DNA from: JACZSB01 sp965372015
Lineage (GTDB): Bacteria > Fidelibacterota > Marinisomatia > SCGC-AAA003-L08 > TS1B11
NCBI GenBank assembly: GCA_965372015.1
Contig: CBDVAP010000019.1
Coordinates: 1 to 30,767, forward strand
Direction: 5' to 3'
Length of the DNA: 30,767 nucleotides
Within the stretch, counting starts at the first letter, position 1, and each line of letters begins with the position of its first letter. Under the pieces are notes generated by a model. It made no database searches. It worked only from the letters and a program-made list of their open reading frames with translations, and had not been told where the DNA came from. Below, one piece after another: positions 6,549 through 15,417 of this stretch. The translations under genes and the position numbers were made by a program.

Positions 6549-9500
6549 ATGAAGAGCTTGGTAAAAATTAATCTTGTGGCCATCACAATTTTGGCCCTGG
6601 CAACGTGGACGCTGGCAGCCACTGTGGTAGCCACGCCGTCCCAGATTCCGAAAGGCGCCTACGTCAACGGCGGTGACGGTGACCAGCAGTTCTACCAGGG
6701 ATTAGTCATCTCCTTTGACGATGACGGTGCCGGTACCTGGCTTGCAGGTAATGACATTGTCATACTGTTTCCAGCGGATATCCTCCTTGCCGATATGGAT
6801 GCGAATGGCAACTTCCTTGAGGAAGTCTCAGTATCGGCCACTCATGGGAACGTGGTCACATGGACTGTAACAACCGCCTCAACAGCGGGATTCACCCTGG
6901 ATGGGGCCGGGGCCGGGGCAATTGAGGCGACTTCTGAGCTCCTGGTTTTCTTCCCGATTACCACGGCAGCGAACCCATCCAGCGGTACGGCCGATTATAC
7001 CATTACGTATGGTACTGACGATCCGGAGGCCCAAAGTACCGTGACGGTTACCTTTGTCGATACGCTTACCATAGTGGATTTCAACGATACCTACTATGAT
7101 GACGGCAAAAAGCAGAGTTCACTGCGCGGTGATGTTTATCCCAATATCAATGCCGCTGTAGTAACGGCACTCCCTGACTTGATTGTCGAGCAGACCGGTG
7201 CCGGCAATAATACTTTTGTCAATGGCGTCAGTGACTGGGACATGGTTACCCTTAATAATGCTGACGACGACTTTGTCCACCCGTGGGTGAACGTCGCCCG
7301 TCAAGGTGAGGTAGCCTACAGGCTCTGGGCGTCACAGACTCCCGATCTGAAGAAGATCGATATACAAAATGGGGCGATCCCATTGCACGATGACGACGAA
7401 TTCGCCGTCGACGAAGCTGTGGAAGGCGAAATCACCTTCAGGGATCAGGGTAATTTGGCCGACGCCCTGTTTAGTGGCCATCACCTGGCCGAGGGCTACT
7501 GGTGGTTTTACGTTACCTCCAGTCTAACAGCTGACTGGGTACTCGGCACCAGTGATACCGTAGAAATCCAACACCATCCGGTGTTCTACGCAGGCGCCAG
7601 CAACCTCGGTGACGATTCGGCCGTTGATTATGACAATGATGGCGTATTTGCTCCTCAGGTTGGCGACGATGTGAGTGCCATCACGCTGGAGTCCGGTGGT
7701 GTCTTGAATACCCTCGGTGCTTTGGCTGTCGCTGGTATCAATCTGGGTGCCGTGAGGGTCTATTGGGACTTTGAGGATGTGGACGACGACGCCTCGGTGG
7801 ATGTGTACTACTCCACCAGTTCCGGCCTCTTGTCTACGGACATTGTCGTTTCCGGCTCTGAGCCCAGCGAGGTAGTGACCGCTCTGACCGGCGCCACTAA
7901 GATCAACAGCAGCACCTTGACCGAGGAGGGTGACACCAACTGGGTTTCGTGGGACATTTACACCAATTCCGCCGACTATATAACCGCCGCCAACTATACG
8001 ATTTATATCGTCACCAACGACGGCAAAACTCAGGTGCTGGAAAAAGTATCGGACTACGATGTTGGTGGCACTATCACATCGGTAAACGTTACGGTGAAGC
8101 ACTATCCCAGTATCTCATTCCAGCAGGTCTATTCGACGCCTTCCGGTCCTTCCGGTGGTTTCGATACGGCCGTGGATGGCTACTATATTATCAGTTGGGG
8201 TGCCTCTGTTGATGGGGATATCGATCCCGACGCCAGCCCCGGCGCCACCATCAAGCTGTACGCCACGACCGATAACTGGGCAACCATCTTCGCCGGCGGC
8301 GCTACCGATGCCATTTTGTCCACCACCGTCACCGACGTGCAGACTGCCACGGCATCGACCTTGATTGCCACCATCGTCGATACCTCCGACACCCGGGACG
8401 CCAACCGCTATATGTGGAACGTCCGGGATGCAGGGCTGGCGGGGGCTCCTACTACCTACTACATCTACGGCATCATCACCGACGGCTCGGACAACCTCGT
8501 TGTCCAGGTGAACACCGACGGTACCTACGCAGCCGTCGCTGAGCGGGACGATACCGATCTTATCCTGACCCATACTGCCTACTTCCTACCCCGGTCCCCC
8601 ATTGGTGGCGCACCCGTGGAACTGGGTACGGGAGACCAGTATGAATTCCGCTGGGACGGCTTTGATAAAGATGGGACTGTGCCTCAAAGTCTCGTTCAGA
8701 TCTTTATGGCCGCAAAGGGTACGGTAATACCTTCAACCACGGACTATCTAACCGCTGCGGCTTATAATACTGCTCCCTACGTCTGGCTGACCCCGACTGC
8801 CAATAACGGTGAAGATCCAACTAACAATACTACGGGTGCGGCAGTGGCCGATGGTAAGATCACTATCGACTTTGCCACAATCACCAGCAGCATGGCTGCA
8901 GGGGCCGGCGACCTGGTCTACAGCCAGGAGTACGAGGTCTACTACTTCTTTAAATCCGACGCCACTTTCGACGGCACCGAATTCGTGCAGAAGGCCGATG
9001 GCACCATCTACCTCACCGGGTTGGTCCAGTCCGAAACCGACTTCGAGTTGGTACCGGCCAAGGCCTCTCTCGGTGTGGGGGACACCCTTACCGTATTGGT
9101 AAAAGCCAAGGACGACGGCATCACCGATCCTCGCCAGATGAATATTTTCATCGACGTGCCTGAGGAATATTTCGAAGTCCTGGATCAGGTATCCGGTACA
9201 GCCGGGACCCAGCCTTTCAGCAATGAAATCGCCAATTTCAACGGCACCGAACTGCTCAACACGCTCACGCTCAACGGCAGCACCTATGAGCTGGACCTGA
9301 TTGAACGGGCCGCCGCACCGGACGCGTTGGATTTGTCGCTCACTGTGGCCACTATTCAGCTGGTGGTGAAAAAGAGCCCCACTGGGTTGGGCGTTCTTGA
9401 GCAGGCAGTTACCTTCAACACCAGTGGCGCCCGTGAGACCGTTCTGGTGAACACCGACGCTTCTGAGCAGGCGAACACGTTCCCTGTGTCCGACGCGCTG

Positions 9501-10766
9501 ACCATCACCCTGGCCAAGGGGGGTAAAATCGTCGGCTTCGTCGACCTTGAAGGCCGCGATGACGAGACCGAGACCGTCAGTATATACGTGACGGCGACCG
9601 GTTCGCTGACACCGATCACTGATAGCGACTACCTGTCGGCCAACGGTGACGCGGATGGTACCGACGGTGTTGAGGTGACCCTGGGATCCGGTGGATACTA
9701 CTCCCTGGACCGCGTCCCCACCGGTACCTATGATATACGTGCCCACAAGGATAGCTATCTCGATCAAATCATCGAGGGCGTGAATATCCAGCCCTTGAAT
9801 GATAGCGACGTGAGCTTCAACGGTGGTAACAAGCTGTTCGGCGGCGACGCCAGCGGTTATGACGATGACGGCTTGACCAGCACGCCTGATGTGCCGGACA
9901 ACCGCGTCGATACCGATGACATCACAGCCATCTCGGCCGCGTTCGGCGCCACCGCTGCTGACACGCACTGGAACGTCTATGCCGATATCGACGGCGACGG
10001 CACAGTTTATATTCCGGACCTGAGCATCACCGCCAAGAACGACGGTGTTGACGGCGACGGTGTCTTCTACAAAGTGACCCCCATGACCGGCTCCAATGTT
10101 AACGTCATTGCCAGCCTGGTCCGCGAGGATCTGGCGAGCGAAGGTGTCCAGTATGTGGTGCGCCTGAGCAAACTCGCCCACCTCCGCGCCTATGCCGTGG
10201 AACTGAATATCAACACGGCCGATTGGGAAATCACCGGCTACACCGACGGATTGGCCGGCTACTACCGGACAGCGACCGTGGCGCAGACAGGCGGCTACAA
10301 GGCCCTGTATGCCAGCGCCATCTACGGTCAGAACGTTGTCCGGGCCGGTGAGTTGGAACTGATGTCCTTCTCCCTGACTCCCAGGGTAGCCAATCCTGAA
10401 GCGCCTTCCCTCGCCATGGTTTCCGTGGTGGATGGTATGGGCAACGTGGATGAGGCCGTCCTGAGGAATGGTGCCGGGATTCCCTCGGCATTCAGCCTGG
10501 GCCAGAACTATCCGAATCCCTTCAACCCGGTAACTGCCATTGACTTCAACCTGCCGGAGGACGGCATGGTGAAGATCTCGGTATTCAACCTGCTGGGTCA
10601 GGAAGTTCGCACCCTGAAGGCCGGTTCCATGTCTGCCGGCTCCTACCAGGTTGTTTGGAACAGTCAGGACAACGACGGTCGGAAGGTGAGTTCCGGACTA
10701 TACTTCTACCGCTTGGTGGTTGACCGGAAAGTCATCGCCACTAAGAAAATGATCCTGCTGCAGTAA
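6549..10766 (+). CDS. exported multidomain protein: cohesin-like, dockerin-like, T9SS sorting tail
   Basis: A 1405-residue secreted protein. The start is placed at the ATG at 6549 (MKSLVKINLVAITIL), 7-8 bases after AGAGGA; it begins a clear signal peptide ending near residue 25 (TWTLAA). Upstream in-frame starts at 6456 and 6498 would only add a charged leader. Order: beta-rich N-terminal region (about 25-330), three related Fn3/Ig-like units joined by linkers such as VEIQHHPVFY, VTVKHYPSI and LILTHTAYF (about 335-820), cohesin-like segment (830-990), carboxypeptidase-regulatory-like beta domain (992-1097), dockerin-like pair (1097-1177, loop DIDGDGTVYIPD), second cohesin-like segment (1177-1313), and T9SS type A tail (1314-1405, NYPNPFNP, LLGQEV, GLYFYRL). 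No catalytic motif was seen, so a surface structural or binding role is inferred. Family names rest on motif reading only. Confidence 0.9.
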   Translation: MKSLVKINLVAITILALATWTLAATVVATPSQIPKGAYVNGGDGDQQFYQGLVISFDDDGAGTWLAGNDIVILFPADILLADMDANGNFLEEVSVSATHGNVVTWTVTTASTAGFTLDGAGAGAIEATSELLVFFPITTAANPSSGTADYTITYGTDDPEAQSTVTVTFVDTLTIVDFNDTYYDDGKKQSSLRGDVYPNINAAVVTALPDLIVEQTGAGNNTFVNGVSDWDMVTLNNADDDFVHPWVNVARQGEVAYRLWASQTPDLKKIDIQNGAIPLHDDDEFAVDEAVEGEITFRDQGNLADALFSGHHLAEGYWWFYVTSSLTADWVLGTSDTVEIQHHPVFYAGASNLGDDSAVDYDNDGVFAPQVGDDVSAITLESGGVLNTLGALAVAGINLGAVRVYWDFEDVDDDASVDVYYSTSSGLLSTDIVVSGSEPSEVVTALTGATKINSSTLTEEGDTNWVSWDIYTNSADYITAANYTIYIVTNDGKTQVLEKVSDYDVGGTITSVNVTVKHYPSISFQQVYSTPSGPSGGFDTAVDGYYIISWGASVDGDIDPDASPGATIKLYATTDNWATIFAGGATDAILSTTVTDVQTATASTLIATIVDTSDTRDANRYMWNVRDAGLAGAPTTYYIYGIITDGSDNLVVQVNTDGTYAAVAERDDTDLILTHTAYFLPRSPIGGAPVELGTGDQYEFRWDGFDKDGTVPQSLVQIFMAAKGTVIPSTTDYLTAAAYNTAPYVWLTPTANNGEDPTNNTTGAAVADGKITIDFATITSSMAAGAGDLVYSQEYEVYYFFKSDATFDGTEFVQKADGTIYLTGLVQSETDFELVPAKASLGVGDTLTVLVKAKDDGITDPRQMNIFIDVPEEYFEVLDQVSGTAGTQPFSNEIANFNGTELLNTLTLNGSTYELDLIERAAAPDALDLSLTVATIQLVVKKSPTGLGVLEQAVTFNTSGARETVLVNTDASEQANTFPVSDALTITLAKGGKIVGFVDLEGRDDETETVSIYVTATGSLTPITDSDYLSANGDADGTDGVEVTLGSGGYYSLDRVPTGTYDIRAHKDSYLDQIIEGVNIQPLNDSDVSFNGGNKLFGGDASGYDDDGLTSTPDVPDNRVDTDDITAISAAFGATAADTHWNVYADIDGDGTVYIPDLSITAKNDGVDGDGVFYKVTPMTGSNVNVIASLVREDLASEGVQYVVRLSKLAHLRAYAVELNINTADWEITGYTDGLAGYYRTATVAQTGGYKALYASAIYGQNVVRAGELELMSFSLTPRVANPEAPSLAMVSVVDGMGNVDEAVLRNGAGIPSAFSLGQNYPNPFNPVTAIDFNLPEDGMVKISVFNLLGQEVRTLKAGSMSAGSYQVVWNSQDNDGRKVSSGLYFYRLVVDRKVIATKKMILLQ

Positions 10767-10811
10767 TTAACGTGTGTAGCAGCATCATACCGAACTAAAT
10801 GAGGTATAACG

Positions 10812-10848
10812 ATGGCCCCGGCGGTAACAATCGCCGGGGCCATTTTTT
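10812..10848 (+). terminator. strong intrinsic terminator
   Basis: A perfect 12-bp stem ATGGCCCCGGCG / CGCCGGGGCCAT with an 8-base loop GTAACAAT, followed by six T residues. It lies 46 bases after the stop of the 1405-residue T9SS protein and separates that transcript from the next cluster. Confidence 0.95.
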
Positions 10849-10895
10849 CTTATCGCCCATGTACAAATGTTCCCATGTAGAAGAAAATCGGCTTG

Positions 10896-10924
10896 TTGAC
10901 TTTTTAACCCCTGTGAAGTATTTT
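10896..10924 (+). promoter_or_regulatory. sigma70-like promoter of the surface-protein cluster
   Basis: TTGACT (10896-10901) and TATTTT (10919-10924) are separated by exactly 17 bases, a near-consensus arrangement just after the terminator. A start near 10931 gives a leader of about 70 bases that contains AAGGAGGT (10933-10940) with no start codon at usable spacing, well upstream of the ATG at 11004. Confidence 0.6.
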
Positions 10925-11003
10925 ATAGATAGAAGGAGGTACAAGATAGAAGAAGGTTAACAGATTAAGTGACTGGCATATTATTTGCCCTAAATAACCT
11001 GAA

Positions 11004-14000
11004 ATGAAAAAAAACCAAATGATAGGTGCCCTCCGTAGCGCTGGAGTTGCCCTTTTGCTGTTTATGACGGCCTCCGGTCTCTCGGGGCAGACGGCTGCGA
11101 TAAAGTTCGCCAGTGCCGGCGACATCCTGACCGTAGGCGGTGAATTCGAATTCTCGGTGGAAATTAATACCGAAACCGAGAGAATTATCGGTTACAGTTT
11201 CTTTATCACCATCGACACCACTGTTTTCCTACCTTTACTCGTATATAACAGCACTTCCGGCCGCTGGGAGCCCTTTATCAGAGGTAGTTTTATCCCGAGC
11301 CCCCTCCAGTACATTAACGATGGCCATGACCAATATGATCGGGACATCGGCCAGTTTTTGCCCGCCGATACGGTCATTAATGACCATTCGGTGGAACGCA
11401 ACGGCTTGCCCGGCCATCAGATGGACTATGAAATCGTCGGGGGGCCCGATCTCACACCATTTTCGGCTACCTTTTCCGGCGCTATGTTTAAATTGAGAGT
11501 CGTCGGTCTTCCCGCCAGTGGCGCAGATTCGGTGACCCTTTCTCTCGATACCGACACTTTCCACGGCCGTCACACCCGTCTGCATCTGCCAAACAACGCA
11601 AACCTTGTCTTGAGGCGTAACCAACTGATGGACCTTACCATGCCCATTGCCGGCGTGGCCATTAGCCCTGCTCTCGGAGATACGGTTATCACCCCGGGGG
11701 CCAGTCTGAGTATATGGCTGGGCGGCCACTTTTCAACCGGTATTGCCGGTTTGGACAGCACAGATGCGGTGTGGAGTACTATTATCTATAACCGGCCGGT
11801 CGGCTCCAACCTCAACCTGATTCCCGAGGCCGGCCCCACCACCCGATTAAATTTTACCACCAACGCCGCCGATCATGACAGCCTGGACATCCTCGTCAAG
11901 GTACAGGCCACCGATACCACCTTGACTACTCATAGCGATGAACAGCGCTGGAAGGTGTATGTGGACAATCCCCCGGTCTTCAATGTGGCTCTGCCATCAT
12001 TCACTTTTAATGAAGATACGCAGTTGGCTTATCCCGCCAATGCTAACGGAGGAGGCACCATCTTCAGGGACGATGATGACGTCGGTCCGGCCATCACGAT
12101 GTGGCTGGAGCCCGATTCCCTGGTGCATCTCAGCTACGATGATGTTAACACCGTCACCTTCTCCGCCGACACCAACTGGTTCGGTAACCATAGTGCCCGG
12201 CTGTTCGTGCAGGATATCCTCGGTCAGGCAGCCGATACTCTGCTCGACTTCGTTGTCAACGGGGTAAACGACCTGCCGGCTATCAACCTGGACGGTATCA
12301 GTGGCGACGGCGCCCTGGTGGATACGGTGATCATCCACCGCAGCACCCCGGAAACGGTGAACTTGACTCCTTTTGCCTCCGACGAGGAAGACCTAGACCT
12401 TGCCTTTTCCTGGACCAATCCCGATCCCGCCAACCTGACGATCACCGATCTGGGAGGGGGTGTGTGGGAGCTGCTGGCCGCTCCCCTTAGCCCTTTCATC
12501 GACATCGATGTGACCGTCACAGCCACCGACGATTCATCCGCCCAGGCCAGCGATACCCTGGTGGTAAGCATCCGCTCCTGGTCGCCGGTACTGGATTCGC
12601 TGGAGTACCTGATTGTGCTATCGGGCCCACCGACGCCGTTGGTTATAGACTTGGATAGCCTGGTTTCCGACAACGACACTCCGGACTCAGTCATGAGCTG
12701 GACGTTCACGGTAGTGGACTTTTATACGGGCGTCACCGATGATTCCGTGAGTCTGACCTGGGACTCCCTGGCCCAGACCCTGACCATCGACCCCGACTCG
12801 GGCTATGCCGGCCTGGATATTTTGCGCTACACCGTGTTGGACGACGACAATAACACGGCCAGTGATTCCACCCGATTGGGCATTTTCAGCACCTTGAAGC
12901 CCGTGCTGTTCCCGTTCCCGAGCGATACCATCCTGTCTAATTCGCAGACCGTGATATTGGATCTCGACACCTTGATCCTTGATCCGGTGGATGCTCCCGC
13001 CGATATCATCTGGACCTCTTCCGGCGGCACCCGGCTACAGCAGGTGTCTATTGATCCTACTACCCACCTGGTCACGGTATACACCAATGCTTACTTCTTC
13101 GGCAACGATACCATCACTTTCACCGCCACTAACAGTGTGGATTCCAGCGCCTCCGGAGATATGGTGCTGCGGGTGGTGCCCGAAAACAACGGCCCGCCGG
13201 TCTGGCAGGTGTTGCGGGATGTTGAGGTGGTATATCCCGATATTGTCGACGTATTCACCCTGACATCGGTTGTGGCCGACGATTTCACCGCCGCCGATCA
13301 GTTGATTTTTACCAGCTACGTTAACCCGGACACCAGTAAGCCCATTACGTTGTTGATCGATACCACCACCTTTGAAGTGCGGCTGACGACACCCAAGCGG
13401 CAGATCTATGAAACCTGGTTTTATTTCACCGCCGAAGACGATATGGGTGAGATCGCTCAATCCGATACGGTGAAAGTTTCCGTCACCGATTTTTACTCGC
13501 CGGTCTGGAAAAATATGCCGACAATTCGCTTCCTGACCGACCAGACCTACCGGGATACTCTCAGCGAATATCTGTCGGACCCCGATACAACCAACAATCC
13601 ACTCACGGTTACCATCACCAAGCGAGCACCGAGCATTACCGTCAACTATGATGCCGCTACCACTGAATTCGTGATTACATCGTCGCCCGTAGCCAGCGAC
13701 AGTTACCTCAGTATCACAGCCACAAATTCCCACGGCAAGTCAACCACCTATGAGGCCCACGTAATCGTCGTATTACATATCGATCAGACGCCGCCCGAAG
13801 GTGAGATTACCTACTTCTTCAACCCGGTGGCCGACCGCTGGCTGGATTTCGTGGTAGTGGCCGACAGTACGGTTGACCAATTCCGTTCCAACTATAAATG
13901 GAAATCACTACCGGATCCGCTGTTATTTTTCCAGCAGGACAGCCTGCCGGGTGTGCAGAGTTGGCTGGCCTCAAAGGAGTTCCTGGAAGAAGGGGAATAC

Positions 14001-14759
14001 GAGCTTTCGGTAACCCTGGTGGACGCCTCAAATAATGTACGCTCATTGCGGCTTGGCCCCACGATGGTGTCGCTTTCCAAGGCCGTAGGAAACAGCTTCC
14101 TCAGTCCGGACAACCGGCTGGAAGTGTCATACCCGGCCCTGCCGATCATTGACGGCCGGCTGGTGGTCCTCAGCGAGGTGGCCTGGCCGGAGCAGACGAC
14201 AACCGTTCCGCTGGCGGCGGGTAAGCAGCTATTGCGCGGTGACCCCCCGGTAAAAATGTATTCCCTGGACACCAACCTGCCCGATCCCATCATGGTCACG
14301 GTAGTGTATCACGATCCCGCTCTGCGCGACGATTATTATTCGTTCTATGAGTATTTTGGACAACACCTCGAGAGGATCGAGACCTTCGCCTTAGGCGATG
14401 GCCGCTTCCAGGCGGAGGTGCTGCTGGGCAAGGATATCGTTTTCGGCGGTTCCGGGGTCCGGGCCGGCGCGGCCCCCCTGCCCTATGACCACCTGCTGCT
14501 GTACCCCAACCCCTTCAACGCTACGCTGACTATCAGCTTCATGCTGCGGACCGAGGAAACCGGCCGGGTGTGCATCTATAACCTGCTGGGGCGGGAAGTG
14601 TTCACCACCGGGAAAGGGCCGCTGGCGGCGGGGGTGAACCGCTTCCGCTGGCCCGGTATAACCTCCGGCGGCCAGATTGCGCCTTCAGGGATATACTTTA
14701 TCCGACTGGAAACCGACCGGGGCCTGCGGGTAACCAAGAAAGTGACGCTGCTGAAATGA
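11004..14759 (+). CDS. exported protein with cadherin/Ig-like repeats and T9SS sorting tail
   Basis: A 1251-residue secreted protein, first gene of a three-gene cluster. Residues 1-28 are a signal peptide (hydrophobic VALLLFMTASGLSG). Residues about 30-200 resemble a cohesin-like beta sandwich. Residues about 320-932 contain roughly six tandem units of about 100 residues, many opening with a 'PPVF/SPVL/SPVW' junction and rich in Asp, Thr and Ser, with motifs such as FNEDTQLAYP, VVNGVNDLPAI and VTATDDSSA typical of cadherin-like and Ig-like bacterial adhesin repeats. Residues 933-1165 are less repetitive. Residues 1166-1251 are a T9SS type A tail (LYPNPFNATLTISF, IYNLLGREV, SGIYFIRLETD). The ATG at 11004 has little Shine-Dalgarno support. 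No enzymatic motif was seen; adhesion or surface scaffolding is inferred. Confidence 0.9.
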   Translation: MKKNQMIGALRSAGVALLLFMTASGLSGQTAAIKFASAGDILTVGGEFEFSVEINTETERIIGYSFFITIDTTVFLPLLVYNSTSGRWEPFIRGSFIPSPLQYINDGHDQYDRDIGQFLPADTVINDHSVERNGLPGHQMDYEIVGGPDLTPFSATFSGAMFKLRVVGLPASGADSVTLSLDTDTFHGRHTRLHLPNNANLVLRRNQLMDLTMPIAGVAISPALGDTVITPGASLSIWLGGHFSTGIAGLDSTDAVWSTIIYNRPVGSNLNLIPEAGPTTRLNFTTNAADHDSLDILVKVQATDTTLTTHSDEQRWKVYVDNPPVFNVALPSFTFNEDTQLAYPANANGGGTIFRDDDDVGPAITMWLEPDSLVHLSYDDVNTVTFSADTNWFGNHSARLFVQDILGQAADTLLDFVVNGVNDLPAINLDGISGDGALVDTVIIHRSTPETVNLTPFASDEEDLDLAFSWTNPDPANLTITDLGGGVWELLAAPLSPFIDIDVTVTATDDSSAQASDTLVVSIRSWSPVLDSLEYLIVLSGPPTPLVIDLDSLVSDNDTPDSVMSWTFTVVDFYTGVTDDSVSLTWDSLAQTLTIDPDSGYAGLDILRYTVLDDDNNTASDSTRLGIFSTLKPVLFPFPSDTILSNSQTVILDLDTLILDPVDAPADIIWTSSGGTRLQQVSIDPTTHLVTVYTNAYFFGNDTITFTATNSVDSSASGDMVLRVVPENNGPPVWQVLRDVEVVYPDIVDVFTLTSVVADDFTAADQLIFTSYVNPDTSKPITLLIDTTTFEVRLTTPKRQIYETWFYFTAEDDMGEIAQSDTVKVSVTDFYSPVWKNMPTIRFLTDQTYRDTLSEYLSDPDTTNNPLTVTITKRAPSITVNYDAATTEFVITSSPVASDSYLSITATNSHGKSTTYEAHVIVVLHIDQTPPEGEITYFFNPVADRWLDFVVVADSTVDQFRSNYKWKSLPDPLLFFQQDSLPGVQSWLASKEFLEEGEYELSVTLVDASNNVRSLRLGPTMVSLSKAVGNSFLSPDNRLEVSYPALPIIDGRLVVLSEVAWPEQTTTVPLAAGKQLLRGDPPVKMYSLDTNLPDPIMVTVVYHDPALRDDYYSFYEYFGQHLERIETFALGDGRFQAEVLLGKDIVFGGSGVRAGAAPLPYDHLLLYPNPFNATLTISFMLRTEETGRVCIYNLLGREVFTTGKGPLAAGVNRFRWPGITSGGQIAPSGIYFIRLETDRGLRVTKKVTLLK

Positions 14760-15415
14760 GATTCGCTCGCTTCTTATTGATTATATTATCGCTGACGCTC
14801 CTGGTGGACTGCGGGAGAAAGGGTCCCACTAAATCCAGCCGGATCAAAGCCGCCCTGAACGCCGGTTGGGATGAGTTCGAGGACGGCGATATGGAGGCTG
14901 CCCTGGAGGAGTTCATGGAGGCCTTCAACCTGGATTCTACTCGGGCCAAGTCCCAGGTGGCGGTTGCCTGGGCCCGGCTAATGATCCCGGGCACCGATCC
15001 GGCCACCGTAATCTCGGCCATCGATTCGAACGCAACTGACGACCAGGACTGGCAGAACGACGCCTGGTGCGCCCTGGCGGCGGCCAATTTGATCCTGAGC
15101 CGGCACCCGGAGGCTGATTCAACGGCCCTCCTGGTGCTCACCGCCGACGCGGCCTACGTTTTTACCCACCGGCCCTCGGTCGACTGGCAGGACCTGTTAC
15201 TCATCCGAGGGCAGGCCCTGCTCTTCATGGCGGAATACGACTCCGCCTGGCAAGTTATGAGTCCCCTGTTGACCGACCCCGCATACGCCTCCATCACTCC
15301 GGTTGATCCCAACACCTGGGTGATCTGGGATGTCGATCGCTACAAAACTTACACTATTTTTGCTGAAATATTGGCCAAGGTGATCTCCGCCCTGGTCGAA
15401 GTCCATAGGTTATAA
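14756..15415 (+). CDS. putative TPR-like lipoprotein, 219 aa
   Basis: The start overlaps the stop of the preceding T9SS gene as ATGA, so translation is probably coupled. Residues 1-19 form a short basic and hydrophobic leader (MRFARFLLIILSLTLLVDC). C19 would be the lipidated cysteine, but Asp at -1 is atypical for a lipobox, so lipidation is uncertain. The rest is alpha-helical and resembles tetratricopeptide repeats (NAGWDEFEDGDMEAALEEF, then a second repeat around GQALLFMAEYDSAWQVMSPL). Such envelope TPR proteins usually act as docking or assembly partners; here a role in handling the neighbouring T9SS protein or propeller lipoprotein is inferred from coupling alone. No named family was recognised. 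Confidence 0.82.
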   Translation: MRFARFLLIILSLTLLVDCGRKGPTKSSRIKAALNAGWDEFEDGDMEAALEEFMEAFNLDSTRAKSQVAVAWARLMIPGTDPATVISAIDSNATDDQDWQNDAWCALAAANLILSRHPEADSTALLVLTADAAYVFTHRPSVDWQDLLLIRGQALLFMAEYDSAWQVMSPLLTDPAYASITPVDPNTWVIWDVDRYKTYTIFAEILAKVISALVEVHRL

Positions 15416-15417
15416 CC

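Noticed and set aside
8748..10181. 477-codon open frame on the minus strand inside the T9SS gene
   Set aside because: It is antisense to a gene with clear domains; its V/G/D-rich composition is the reverse reading of Asp/Thr-rich repeats. No ribosome site or family motif was seen.
13035..13733. 232-codon minus-strand frame inside the second T9SS gene
   Set aside because: It is a reverse-strand reading of the Ig-like repeats, with no motif or start context.
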